From Sandaracinus sp. (GTDB lineage: Bacteria; Myxococcota_A; Polyangia; Polyangiales; Houyiibacteriaceae): a stretch of 64,000 bases of DNA. The notes below the pieces were generated by a model that did not search any database, was not told the origin of the DNA, and saw only the letters and a list, made by a program, of their open reading frames with translations. This document shows, in pieces, positions 53,079-62,934 of the stretch; position 1 is the first letter of the stretch, and each line of letters opens with the position of its first letter. Made by a program: the position numbers and the translations under genes. The stretch is from positions 1 through 64,000 of the forward strand of contig PABA01000154.1 of NCBI GenBank assembly GCA_002699025.1, in the 5' to 3' direction.

Positions 53079-55334
53079 ATGCGCACTTTCTACCGACTGA
53101 TGCTTGCCAGCGCGCTCGCGCTGGGCGCGGTCGCCTGCGGCGATGACGACGGCATGGACGTCGACGCGGGCACCGACGCTGGCGGCGGCGAGATGGACTC
53201 CGGCTCCGGCGAGATGGACGCCGGCACGGACGCCGGCGACGTCATGATGGACGCCTCCATGATGGACGATGCCTCCATGATGGACGACGGCGGCACGGAC
53301 ATGGACGCCGCCATGGACGACGGCGGCACGGACATGGACGCCGCCATGGACGACGCCGGCATGGACGCCGCCATGGACGACGCGGGCACGGACGCCGGCA
53401 TGACCATGGGCGGCGGGGCCGCCACCACGGCGCAGATCGAGGCCGTGCGCACCGCGGCCGCCTCGGCCGATGCGCACGACCCGGCCCTCGAGATCGACGA
53501 CGCCGTCGTCACCTACGTGCGCCCGGCGCTCGGGAGCGACCCGGCGGGCTTCTTCGTGCAGGCCGAGCAGGCGGGCCCGGCGCTCTTCGTGGCCGTCGAT
53601 CCGACCGGCCTCACGCCCGTGCCCATGCCCGGCGACGTCGTGGACTTCGACGTGAGCGCGACCGAGGTCGACACCGACGAGATCGTGCGCGCGACCACCA
53701 TCACCGGCTGGAACGTCGACGCGAGCGGCGTGGACCTGACCTTCCTGGTGCAGGACCTCTCGGCGGCGGCCGACGCCAACGACCCGAGCGTCTACGAGAG
53801 CGAGCTCATCGAGATCGACGGCACGCTCAGCGGTGATTCGAGCTTCGCGGGCACGGACCACCGGTCCTTCCGCCTCGTGACGAGCGCGCTGGACGACGAG
53901 AACCTCCTCTTCCGCACGACCACCGCCATCATCGACGCCCTCGGCCTCGAGGACGGCTGCGCGCTCGAGATCGGCCCCTCGCCCATGTGGCGCTTCCAGG
54001 CGCGCTCGCAGGTGATGGGCTACCGGGACACGGACTTCACGGCGACCTGCGCGGCGCCGACCGTCACCGGCGCGGCGGCCGCGGACAACGTCACCGTGGT
54101 CGTCCAGTTCAGCCGCCCGCTCGACCCGGCCACCGTCGCCGTGGGCGACTTCATGTTCACCGGCGGCACGTCGATGCTCATGGCCACCGACGTCGTGGTC
54201 GCGGCCGACGGCCTCAGCGCCACGCTCACGACGAGCTCCCAGGAGGACGGCGCCGAGTACACGGTCACCGTCACCGGCGTGGACGACGTCCTCGGCACCG
54301 CCATCGACGACACCATGAACACGGCGATGTTCACGGGCGTCCCCCCGGCCGCGACCCCGGGCGCGGAGGGCGACATCGTGATCACGGAGATCCTCTACAA
54401 CGCCGCCGGCGACGAGGGGGACCGCGAGTGGGTCGAGCTCCACAACCCGAGCACGGACACGACCTACAGCTTGTTCGAGTGCGTGTTCTCCGATGGGTCG
54501 ACCGATACGTCGATCTCCGCTCTGATTCTGCGTCCCGGCGAGTACGCGGTTCTCGGCGGGCCCCTCTCGGAGGCCGATCCCGTTCAGGACTTCGACTTCG
54601 CCCTGTCGAACGGCGGCGAAGATCTGACGCTCAGCTGCGGTGGCACGACCATCGACGCCGTCAGCTACACGGGGTCGACGCCCTGGCCCAGCAGCACCAA
54701 CGGCGCGAGCATCCAGCTCGAAGACGTGGCTGCAGACAACAACGTCGGCGTCAACTGGTGCCTCGCGCCCGAGGTCGTGACCTTCGGCACGGAGGGTCAG
54801 CGCGGCACGCCGGGGGCGCCCAGCAACTGTGGTGCTCCCGAAGGACCGTCGCTCATCTTCTCCGAGTACATCGAGTCGGGGAGCGCGAAGGCCATCGAGA
54901 TCACCAACATGGGCGGAATGGCTCAGGCGCTTCCGGACTGCGAGGTTCGCCTCTACTCCAACGCGAACACGACGGCCGGCTCGACCTATGCGTTCGTCGG
55001 CGAGGGCTCGTTGATGCCCGGCGAGTCGTTCGTCATCTGCAGCAGTGGTGTCCCGGCCGAGCATTGCGATGTCACGAACAGTGTTGCCAACTACAACGGC
55101 AACGACGCGCTCGAGGTCGTCTGCGGCGGCTCGCTGATGGACTCCATCGGCACGCTGGGCGGCAACACCGTGTACGAGGATCCGAGTGGGACGCTGAGCA
55201 CCGAGGATCACACGCTCACGCGCGAGTGCTCGGTCTTCGTGGGCGACCGCGACAGCATGGACGCCTATCAGCTGATCGACTGGACCGGCATGGCATCGAT
55301 CGACTTCACGGGCCTCGGAGAGCACTGCCCCTGA
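53079..55334 (+). CDS. Lipoprotein with Asp/Met-rich repeats and two lamin-tail (LTD) domains
   Basis: A 751-aa predicted lipoprotein (LASALALGAVAC). Residues about 22-110 are Asp/Met/Ala/Gly-rich repeats (DAAMDDGGTDM-like, encoded by tandem DNA repeats at about 53240-53400). Next come a beta-rich region with bacterial Ig-like features (about 115-440, ending in VVVQFSRPLDPATVAVGDFMF, the SbsA Ig-like type) and two LTD domains: IVITEILYNAAGDEGDREWVELHN (about 428-560) and LIFSEYIESGSAKAIEITN (about 588-745). LTD domains occur in many secreted bacterial proteins, often with nucleases, but no nuclease motif is visible. A clear terminator follows. Confidence 0.85.
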   Translation: MRTFYRLMLASALALGAVACGDDDGMDVDAGTDAGGGEMDSGSGEMDAGTDAGDVMMDASMMDDASMMDDGGTDMDAAMDDGGTDMDAAMDDAGMDAAMDDAGTDAGMTMGGGAATTAQIEAVRTAAASADAHDPALEIDDAVVTYVRPALGSDPAGFFVQAEQAGPALFVAVDPTGLTPVPMPGDVVDFDVSATEVDTDEIVRATTITGWNVDASGVDLTFLVQDLSAAADANDPSVYESELIEIDGTLSGDSSFAGTDHRSFRLVTSALDDENLLFRTTTAIIDALGLEDGCALEIGPSPMWRFQARSQVMGYRDTDFTATCAAPTVTGAAAADNVTVVVQFSRPLDPATVAVGDFMFTGGTSMLMATDVVVAADGLSATLTTSSQEDGAEYTVTVTGVDDVLGTAIDDTMNTAMFTGVPPAATPGAEGDIVITEILYNAAGDEGDREWVELHNPSTDTTYSLFECVFSDGSTDTSISALILRPGEYAVLGGPLSEADPVQDFDFALSNGGEDLTLSCGGTTIDAVSYTGSTPWPSSTNGASIQLEDVAADNNVGVNWCLAPEVVTFGTEGQRGTPGAPSNCGAPEGPSLIFSEYIESGSAKAIEITNMGGMAQALPDCEVRLYSNANTTAGSTYAFVGEGSLMPGESFVICSSGVPAEHCDVTNSVANYNGNDALEVVCGGSLMDSIGTLGGNTVYEDPSGTLSTEDHTLTRECSVFVGDRDSMDAYQLIDWTGMASIDFTGLGEHCP

Positions 55335-55354
55335 GTCCGCCTCGCTGACCACGT

Positions 55355-55392
55355 GAAGACGCCGGCGCGCCCTCGGGCCCGCCGGCGTCTTC
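55355..55392 (+). terminator. 13-bp stem terminator after the LTD lipoprotein
   Basis: Perfect 13-bp arms GAAGACGCCGGCG / CGCCGGCGTCTTC flank a 12-nt loop, 20 nt after the stop codon. CGTTTCGG follows. This matches a typical intrinsic terminator apart from the weak U-run. Confidence 0.75.
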
Positions 55393-55433
55393 CGTTTCGG
55401 AAGGTCGGCGCGGAGCTCGGCGTACCCTGGCGC

Positions 55434-55769
55434 GTGCTCTTCCTCGTGGCCGGGGTGGTCGGGCTGGGGGTCATGACCGCGGGGGTCGTGGCCTGGGCGC
55501 GTTGGGTGTGGCGGCACCCGCGGGCGTGCCGGGTGTGGCGTGGGGTCGCCGGGGTCGCGGTGCTCGGCGTCGCGCTGCCGGCGGGGCTCGGCGGCTACGG
55601 CGTCGTGATGGGGCGGCGCGCGCTCCGGTTGGAGACGGCGACCGTGGTCGGGCGCGGCCTCGCGGAGGCGATGCGCTGCCTCGCGTCGGGCGGGCTGCTC
55701 TTCCTCGTCCTGGCGGCGCTCCTCGGCGTCGCCACGGCCGGCGTCTCCCTCCGCCCCGCCCGCCGCTGA
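55434..55769 (+). CDS. Small membrane protein, hypothetical
   Basis: A 111-aa open frame with GTG 55434 and three hydrophobic segments (about 1-20, 38-60 and 85-105). The overall shape vaguely recalls the membrane core of MotA/TolQ/ExbB-like proteins, but no signature is present. An earlier GTG at 55353 would read through the terminator hairpin and is not preferred. It may be a real small membrane protein or just GC-rich coding-like sequence. Confidence 0.4.
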   Translation: MLFLVAGVVGLGVMTAGVVAWARWVWRHPRACRVWRGVAGVAVLGVALPAGLGGYGVVMGRRALRLETATVVGRGLAEAMRCLASGGLLFLVLAALLGVATAGVSLRPARR

Positions 55770-55918
55770 CGCGCTGGCGTTCCCGCCTCCCGTCATCCCC
55801 GACGGTGGCGACTCCTCCCCGACCGAGGCGACGACCCGCCCGAGCTCCCGAACCCCCGCGGCCCAACGCCGCCCGTCGCCGAGAGGCGACGAAGCTCGCC
55901 CCCGCCCGAAGGACGTGC

Positions 55919-56611
55919 TCAGACGCCTCGGCGGTCGCCCCAGAGGCTCACGTGGAGGCGCCAGCCGAGGCGCCAGCCCTCCTGCACGCAGACCTCGGAC
56001 AGGGCCCGGCCGCGCTCGGCGAGGGTGGCGGCGTCGGTGCCCTCGGGCATGAGCCAGACGCGCTCGGGCGGGAGCGCGAGCTCGCTCACCCGCGCGCGGA
56101 GCTCCTCGAGGTCGGCCTCGCTGGCGATGACGAACTTGAAGACGGCGTCCTCGCGCCGGGCGAAGGCGCGGAGCACGTCGGGGCGCCAGCGCTTGTCGAG
56201 CGGGTTGCCGCTGCTGGCGAGCTTGGGGGAGACGTTCCACTGGGCGACGCCCTCAAGCTCGGGCGGGAGCGTGCCGGCGGTCTCGACCTCGACGCGCTTG
56301 CCGAGGCGCGGGAGGAGCGCGGCGAGGGCGTCGCGCTGGAGGAGCGGCTCGCCGCCGGTGACGACGAGGTTCTGCGGAGCGCGCGCGACGAGGTCGGCGG
56401 CGAGCGCGTCGAGGTCCCAGGCGCGGAGCTCGTCCTCGAGGCGGTGGCGCTCCCAGTCCCAGGTGTAGGGCGTGTCGCACCAGGCGCAGCGGAGGTTGCA
56501 GTGGCCGAGGCGCAGGAAGGTGCTCGGCGTCCCGGCGCTCGGCCCCTCGCCCTGCACGGAGTCGAAGATCTCCGAGACCAGCAGCCGGTCCTTCGCGATG
56601 CGGAGCTTCAC
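55919..56611 (-). CDS. queE: 7-carboxy-7-deazaguanine synthase
   Basis: A 230-aa radical SAM enzyme that converts 6-carboxytetrahydropterin to 7-carboxy-7-deazaguanine for queuosine and other 7-deazapurines. Signatures: IFDSVQGEGPSAGTPSTFLRLGHCNLRCAWCDTPYTW (CxxxCxxC at about 38-45), TGGEPLL, VETAGTLPPE and SPKL.SSGNPLDKRW. Length and motifs match the QueE family fully. Its partners QueC and QueD are not in this window. Confidence 0.94.
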   Translation of the reverse strand: MKLRIAKDRLLVSEIFDSVQGEGPSAGTPSTFLRLGHCNLRCAWCDTPYTWDWERHRLEDELRAWDLDALAADLVARAPQNLVVTGGEPLLQRDALAALLPRLGKRVEVETAGTLPPELEGVAQWNVSPKLASSGNPLDKRWRPDVLRAFARREDAVFKFVIASEADLEELRARVSELALPPERVWLMPEGTDAATLAERGRALSEVCVQEGWRLGWRLHVSLWGDRRGV

Positions 56612-56741
56612 GAGGCACAGCTTGCGGGGGGTGGCCCGGTTGTCGAGTCGGCGCCGCCTCGCCTACCGTGGGGGCCATCGCCCGACGAGGAGCGGCCGCG
56701 CGGGGTGTGCGGCGCGACGACGCCTGGGTGAGGGGGTTGGA

Positions 56742-57140
56742 ATGAAGAGCTTCTTTCCGTTCTTCGCCGCGGCCGGGCTGATGCTCGCGCAGGCGTGCTG
56801 CGATTGTCCCTGCGCCGAGCCGCCGCCGATTGCGCCCGAGAGCGAGACCGCGGGCGGCGAGTCCACCGAGCCGGCGGCGGGGGGCACGACCACGAGCGCG
56901 GCGCCCGCGACGGCCAGCGCCGCCGAGGTGAACGAGGCGCGGGCCGTCGAGATCGCCTTCCAGCTCGCCGAGCAGGAGGGCTACGACCCGATGGAGTACA
57001 GCGACGTCGTGGTCCACCCCGACGGCGATACCCACTGGGAGGTGCAGCTTCGCAAGCCGCGCATCCTCCGCTTCCTGCAGGTGCGGGTCGACCGCCAAAG
57101 CGGCGCGGCCGAGCTCCGGGTGCTCACGAACACGCAGTGA
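56742..57140 (+). CDS. Small lipoprotein
   Basis: A 132-aa predicted lipoprotein (SFFPFFAAAGLMLAQACC) with an unusual cluster of Cys after the lipidated Cys (CCDCPC). A Ser/Thr/Ala/Glu linker (about 25-60) follows, then a compact folded domain (NEARAVEIAFQLAEQEGYDPMEYSDVVV...HWEVQLR) with an alpha/beta pattern. The HWEVQL segment recalls small periplasmic ligand-binding folds, but no family is recognised. It is divergent from queE and convergent with the ThiF-like gene. Confidence 0.72.
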   Translation: MKSFFPFFAAAGLMLAQACCDCPCAEPPPIAPESETAGGESTEPAAGGTTTSAAPATASAAEVNEARAVEIAFQLAEQEGYDPMEYSDVVVHPDGDTHWEVQLRKPRILRFLQVRVDRQSGAAELRVLTNTQ

Positions 57141-57162
57141 GCGTGGCCTCGGGCCGCCGGGG

Positions 57163-57795
57163 TCAGGCGTCGTGGAGCCGAAGGTCGCCGAAGGTGAGCT
57201 GGAGCCCGCGCTGCTCGCCGGTCGCGAGGAAGCGGAGCGCCAGCTCGGCGGCGAGCGCGGCGGTCACGAGCGCGAGGTTCCGGGCGAGCGGGTAGTCGCA
57301 GACGTCGTCGCCGGCCGCGCTCGGCACCCGGTAGCCTGGATCCCAGACGAGCTCGGCGTAGTCCGCGGCGAGCCCTGCGTGGAGGCAGGGCAGGCCGAGC
57401 TCGGCGGCGCCGGCCTGGACCGCGGCGCGCCCGACGCTGTTGTCGAAGGCGTCGATCACCAGGTCGCTCCCGCGCAGGAGGGCGCGCGCGTTCCGCGGGA
57501 CCAGCTCCTTCACCCGGGCGTCGACCTGCGTACCGACGGCGCGGAACACGAGGTGCGCGAGGAGCTTGGCCTTGGGGGCGCCCACGTCCGCGCGCGTCCA
57601 GACCTGCGTGGAGAGGTTGCGCTCCTCGACGCGGTCCCGGTCGACGACGCGCAGGCCGCCCACGCCGGCCCGCGCGAGCGAGTCGACCAGGTGCGAGCCG
57701 AGGGCGCCGGCGCCGCAGACGGTCACCGTCGCCGCCTTCAGGCGACGCATGGCGTCGGGGCCGCGGAAGAGCTGCTCGTGGTGGAGGAAGGACAT
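57163..57795 (-). CDS. ThiF/E1-like adenylating enzyme
   Basis: A 210-aa E1-like protein. CGAGALGSH (about 27-35) is the ATP-binding loop. DRDRVEERNLSTQ (about 52-64), with the conserved Asp and Asn, then KAKLLA (Lys75 region) and LVIDAFDNSVGR (Asp116) complete the adenylation signature. A single Cys after the core (DDVCDYPLARN, Cys166) could be catalytic, but this is uncertain. E1-like proteins adenylate the C-terminal Gly of a ubiquitin-like partner. Last gene of the block 57163-63638, which also has the 66-aa protein at 63264 that ends in Gly. Convergent with the small lipoprotein gene (22-nt gap). Confidence 0.83.
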   Translation of the reverse strand: MSFLHHEQLFRGPDAMRRLKAATVTVCGAGALGSHLVDSLARAGVGGLRVVDRDRVEERNLSTQVWTRADVGAPKAKLLAHLVFRAVGTQVDARVKELVPRNARALLRGSDLVIDAFDNSVGRAAVQAGAAELGLPCLHAGLAADYAELVWDPGYRVPSAAGDDVCDYPLARNLALVTAALAAELALRFLATGEQRGLQLTFGDLRLHDA

Positions 57796-58116
57796 GGGGG
57801 GCCTCGAGTGGAACAGGGGGGGAAGGAATCGGCCTCGGGTCGTCTGCGCGGCGGCCGATGGGATGCGCTGGGGGGTCGTTCTCGGCGTGTGCCGCGTGTC
57901 GAACCGCGTCCGTCGGAACGCCTCGCGTGGTCGGGGGCGGGCTCGCCCACGACGTGCGCTCCGTGGCGGATGGCTCGCGCCCGTCGGGATGCGTGGCGAG
58001 GTCGGAGGCCGAGCCACCGTCCGCCGCCCGCCATCCGCCCGCCGTCCGCCGCGCCGACGCGCGCACCGTCGACCGCACCGTCGACCGGCGGACGACGGGG
58101 GGGGGGCGAGCCGGGC
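57796..58116. other. Intergenic region of the TROVE block, no gene recognised
   Basis: A 321-nt interval between the ThiF-like gene and the 58117-58992 gene. Short repeats are present: CCGTCCGCCGCCCGCC-type units about 58010-58050 and CGCACCGTCGACCG-type units about 58064-58092. I see no tRNA-like arm comparable to those upstream of the TROVE gene. Both could carry internal promoters. Confidence 0.45.
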
Positions 58117-58992
58117 TCAGACCCCGCCGAGGTCGTCCTCGTAGTAGTAGCCCTCGGGCGCCGTGCTCATGACGCCGACCAGGGACGCGAGGTCGAAGTC
58201 GGCGTCGCGACCCTGGAGGCAGATGGCGCCGGCCGTGCGCACGTCGAAGGCGCTCTTGGAGAGCGAGGAGACGTGGCGCCGGCCCAGCCGGTCGCGCCAC
58301 TCGACGACCAGGTCGCCGTCGCGCTCGCGGTAGGTGTCGAGCTTCCCGCCGCCGACCTCGAGCGCCTGCCCGAGCCGCCCCTCGAGCGAAGCCCGCGCCT
58401 TCGCCACGCGCTTCGCCTCCTCGACCGCGTGCCGCCAGGCGTAGGCGTCGCGGAGCTCGGGCGTGAGCCCCGGCGCGCGCAGCTCCTCGGCGCTCGCGCC
58501 GGCCGCCCGCGCCTCGCGCAGCTGCTCCGGCAGCACCGGGTCGGCGAAGCGCTCGAGGCCCTCGAACCAGAAAGACGCGCCATCGAAGCGCGCGCGCAGC
58601 GTCTCGAAGGGCGCGAGCCCCTTCGTCAGGTGCACGGGCAGCGGACCACGACGCCGGAAGCGCGCGCCGAAGCCCTCCTCGCTCACCGGCCAGGCCCACC
58701 ACGCCTTGCCCTTGGCGGGCATCAGCGCGTGCAGGCGCGCGAGGGGGAGCGAGCCGAGGTAGCGCTCGAGGTCGCGGGGCTCGGGCCGGGCGACGAGCTG
58801 GGCGCGCGCCGCGTCGATGGGCTGGAAGAGCCCCCAGCCCGCGAAGCCCGGCGGGTTCGGCCGGAAGGCGTGGACCAGCCCCTCGACGCGCACGCGCAGC
58901 GTCGCGCCCGGCACGCAGGGCGCCAGGAACCGCCGATCCCGGAGGTCGGCTTCCGCCGCCGCCAGGCGGCGCATGAGGTCACGGATCGTCAT
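58117..58992 (-). CDS. Uncharacterised protein of the TROVE/E1 block
   Basis: A 291-aa soluble protein. The N-terminal 80 residues have a short beta-rich region (TLRVRVEGLVHAFRPNPPGFAGWGLFQPID). The middle is mixed (HLTKGLAPFETLRARFDGASFWFEGLERFADPVLPEQLREAR). An alpha-rich part with a basic helix follows (EEAKRVAKARASLEGRLGQALEV), and the C-terminus resembles a compact beta domain (YRERDGDLVVEWRDRLGRRHVSSLS). It ends acidic (GYYYEDDLGGV). No family is recognised. Same strand as, and probably part of the same transcription unit as, the TROVE gene. Confidence 0.7.
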   Translation of the reverse strand: MTIRDLMRRLAAAEADLRDRRFLAPCVPGATLRVRVEGLVHAFRPNPPGFAGWGLFQPIDAARAQLVARPEPRDLERYLGSLPLARLHALMPAKGKAWWAWPVSEEGFGARFRRRGPLPVHLTKGLAPFETLRARFDGASFWFEGLERFADPVLPEQLREARAAGASAEELRAPGLTPELRDAYAWRHAVEEAKRVAKARASLEGRLGQALEVGGGKLDTYRERDGDLVVEWRDRLGRRHVSSLSKSAFDVRTAGAICLQGRDADFDLASLVGVMSTAPEGYYYEDDLGGV

Positions 58993-59584
<592 letters not shown>

Positions 59585-60397
59585 TCAGCTCGCGACCAGC
59601 CGCGCGACTAGCTCGGTCGAGGTCGCCGCGCTCTGCACGGTCGCGAAGCTCAGCGCGTTCGGGTCCACGCCGGACGCCTTCGCCGCCGCCCGGATCGCCT
59701 CGTCCCCGAGGCGCATGCCGTCCCGGAGGAAGGCCGCGCCCGGCTCGCCGTGGCGGCGCCCGCCAGCGCGGGTCCGCTTCAGCCAGAAGTGGCTCATCAC
59801 GTGGAAGACGCGACCGCACCCCCACGGGAAGCTCACGGCCACCGCGGGCGCGCCGTACTTGGCGAGGCACTCGTGGCTCGACGCCTCGACACAGACCTTC
59901 GCCTCGTCCAGCACCTCGATGGGCTCGCTCGAGCCCTCGAGCCACCACTGCGGGTCCGCACCCAGGACGACGACCTCGGACCAGAGCCCGTCCATCGTCG
60001 GCTCCACGCCGACGACCTCGTCGCCGGTCGACTTGGTCGCGCGCCGGACCATGCCCGGGAACGCGCGCTGCACCAGGCGGCTGAGCGCCCAGTCGGAGGT
60101 GACCAGGAGCGCGCCCGCGCGCACGTGCGCCTCGAGCTCCTTCAGGCGCCCGGCCGGGTAGCTGCCCGCGCAGTTCGCGAAGACGATCCGCTGCCGGAGG
60201 CGCTTCGGGTCCAGCGTGTGGGGCACGCCGAGGGCCTTCAGCACGTTCTGCACGGAGTCGTAGGTGCCCGTGTAGACGGCGACGTCCGCCTGGCGCAGCC
60301 CGTCGAGGGCCTGGAGCGTCTCCGGGCGCTGTTCGGCGTAGCGGCGGCGGACGGCCGCCGCGGAGAGCCGGTAGGCGTGCTGCATGGTGTTCTGCAT
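59585..60397 (-). CDS. Uncharacterised protein with GATase-like look, TROVE block
   Basis: A 270-aa protein. VAVYTGTYDSVQNVLKALGV, RIVFANCAGSYPAGRLKELEAHVRAGALLVTSDWALSRLV and FPWGCGRVFHVMSHFW alternate strands and helices in the way of class-I glutamine-amidotransferase-like folds (ThuA/trimerisation-type), but no catalytic triad is evident. I infer a Rossmann-like regulatory or binding protein. ATG 60397 (GAGG nearby) is the chosen start; ATG 60385 is possible. Between it and the TROVE gene lies a long hairpin (60447-60517). Confidence 0.65.
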   Translation of the reverse strand: MQNTMQHAYRLSAAAVRRRYAEQRPETLQALDGLRQADVAVYTGTYDSVQNVLKALGVPHTLDPKRLRQRIVFANCAGSYPAGRLKELEAHVRAGALLVTSDWALSRLVQRAFPGMVRRATKSTGDEVVGVEPTMDGLWSEVVVLGADPQWWLEGSSEPIEVLDEAKVCVEASSHECLAKYGAPAVAVSFPWGCGRVFHVMSHFWLKRTRAGGRRHGEPGAAFLRDGMRLGDEAIRAAAKASGVDPNALSFATVQSAATSTELVARLVAS

Positions 60398-60740
60398 GGG
60401 GGCCTCGCTTCCTTCGGCCGGGGCCGAGGGAGGGGAAGGGGTCGGGTTCCGTCTCGCGTCCGGCGGTGCGTTCGCCATCGAGCGCGCACGAACGTCGCCG
60501 CCGGACGCGAGACGGAAGAGAGAGGTGGCCGTGCTCCGTCTCGGGAGACGGAGCGCGGCCGGATGCGGTGTGATGCGCTCCGAGGCGCGCGACCTTCTCG
60601 GGCGGCGCGCGACCTTCTCGGGCGTGGCGACGACGGACTCGCCCCGGTCGCGGCGCCCATTCGGTCGCGCGGTTCTCGTCGCGCGGTTGTCGTCGCGCGG
60701 CGCGCCGCCCCCATGGAGGGGACGGCGCACCGCGGACGCC
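60398..60740. other. Intergenic region with a 20-bp perfect hairpin and direct repeats
   Basis: The arms TTCCGTCTCGCGTCCGGCGG (60447-60466) and CCGCCGGACGCGAGACGGAA (60498-60517) pair perfectly, and the 31-nt loop has a further GCGTTCG/CGAACG pairing. A GCGCGCGACCTTCTCGGGC unit is duplicated near 60585-60625, and GTCGCGCGGTT units repeat near 60660-60700. It may be a further structured RNA of the TROVE block, a terminator or an attenuator. It does not share the GCTTCC/GAAGC motifs of the RNA array. Confidence 0.6.
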
Positions 60741-62204
<1,464 letters not shown>

Positions 62205-62294
62205 TCACCTCGAGGGTGGGGAAGCGCCCGCGGACGCACCGATGCGTCGGGGCCCGCCGGAGGCGGGCGTGGGCGCGAAAGAGAGAGCCCCGTG

Positions 62295-62375
62295 GAAGCC
62301 GGCGCGGCGGTGTGGAACACGCGGGGACCGAACCTGCGACGTTCGGCTCACGAGGCCGACGTGTGGGCCGCGCAG
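62295..62375 (-). ncRNA. Degenerate tRNA-like fragment of the RNA array (element 6)
   Basis: On the minus strand, TCGGC-CTCGTGA-GCCGA makes a 5-bp anticodon-like arm (CGU, Thr-like). A T-arm-like GCAGGTTCGGTCCCCGC with one A.C mismatch follows, then CGGCTTCC as in the L motif. No acceptor partner or D arm is found. Probably a remnant of the element family. Confidence 0.35.
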
Positions 62376-62428
62376 GTCGGGCCAGGGGGCCGAAAGAGAT
62401 GGGGCGGATCGAAGCTGGGGTCGCGAGG

Positions 62429-62541
62429 ACCGCGCGAGTTCCGGGGACGGTGTACGGCCTCGGATCAGAACCGAGGCGAACGGTGTTTCAGACCGTCACG
62501 AACCCTATTCGTGTGTGTAGGTCCCTGGGGTGGGGGCGCGG
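62429..62541 (-). ncRNA. Y-stem RNA with covarying stem (element 5)
   Basis: The minus strand has GGGACCTACACAC (R side) and GTCCCCGGAACTCGCGCG (L side). GGGAC pairs with GTCCC, replacing GGAAGC/GCTTCC of the sister elements. Between them three hairpins are readable: CGAA-TAGGG-TTCG, ACGGT-CTGAAAC-ACCGT (7-nt loop with GAA, Phe-like) and GCCTCGG-TTCTGAT-CCGAGGC (T-arm-like). No 7-bp acceptor stem is seen. Confidence 0.6.
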
Positions 62542-62586
62542 TGTCGCGTCGAAGCGCGCCGCGAGGGCGCGCGAAGAGAGGGCGCT

Positions 62587-62757
62587 CGTGCGAGGGGAGG
62601 AAGCGGGCCGCGAACGGCCGAACTGGCTTTTCCATTTGCCTACCGCCCGGGTGCGCACCGGAGGTGCGCGAGCGCTCGCGAGCGCGGTCGGGCGGGAAGG
62701 ATTCGAACCTCCAAGTCCTGAAAGGGACGTGTGTACGCTTCTTCTATCGGGGCACGA
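62587..62757 (-). ncRNA. Circularly permuted tRNA-like RNA, Glu UUC-like (element 4)
   Basis: Minus-strand order: R motif GAAGCGTACACAC, an anticodon-like arm GTCC-CTTTCA-GGAC (6-nt loop with UUC), T arm GGAGG-TTCGAAT-CCTTC and the acceptor 3' strand CCGCCCG. A 39-nt hairpin-containing loop comes next, then the acceptor 5' strand CGGGCGG (7 of 7 pairs), TA, D arm GGC-AAATGGAAAA-GCC, and L motif GCTTCC. The 3' half precedes the 5' half, and the RNA ends pair through GAAGC/GCTTC. This is the topology of YrlA-type Y RNAs. Confidence 0.7.
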
Positions 62758-62763
62758 TGGCGC

Positions 62764-62910
62764 TGGGGCTGCTGGTAGGATTCGAACCTACGACCTCCGG
62801 GTGATGAACCCGATTGTGTGTGTACGCTTCGGCCATCGGGGCGCGGTCGAGCCGCGCGAGTCACGGAAGCGATGCATTCACGGCGCTCTACCCACTGAGC
62901 TACAGCAGCC
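62764..62910 (-). tRNA. tRNA-Met (CAU)-like with a roughly 70-nt hairpin inserted after the D arm (element 3)
   Basis: Acceptor GCTGCTG/CAGCAGC (7 bp, plus an extra G-1:C73 pair), TA, D arm GCTC-AGTGGGTA-GAGC. The anticodon arm is TCGGG-TTCATCA-CCCGG (anticodon CAU), variable AGGTC, T arm GTAGG-TTCGAAT-CCTAC, CCA encoded at 62764-62766. Between the D arm and anticodon arm lies an insert that folds as GCTTC...GAAGC plus GCGCGG-CTCGA-CCGCGC. Position 37 is C, which is unusual. Mature tRNA would need the insert removed. Confidence 0.75.
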
Positions 62911-62934
62911 TATGTCGAAGGGGGTGACCCTCGG

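Noticed and set aside
55353-55433. Upstream start for the 55434 membrane protein
   Set aside because: It would translate through a 13-bp terminator stem of the preceding gene.
57163-57795. PRTRC plasmid cassette (ThiF plus ParB-like genes)
   Set aside because: No ParB-like or other PRTRC-type protein in the block; neighbours are TROVE and unknowns.
62688-62728. tRNA pseudogene lacking its 5' half
   Set aside because: The missing 5' half (7-nt acceptor match, D arm) is present downstream, in permuted order.
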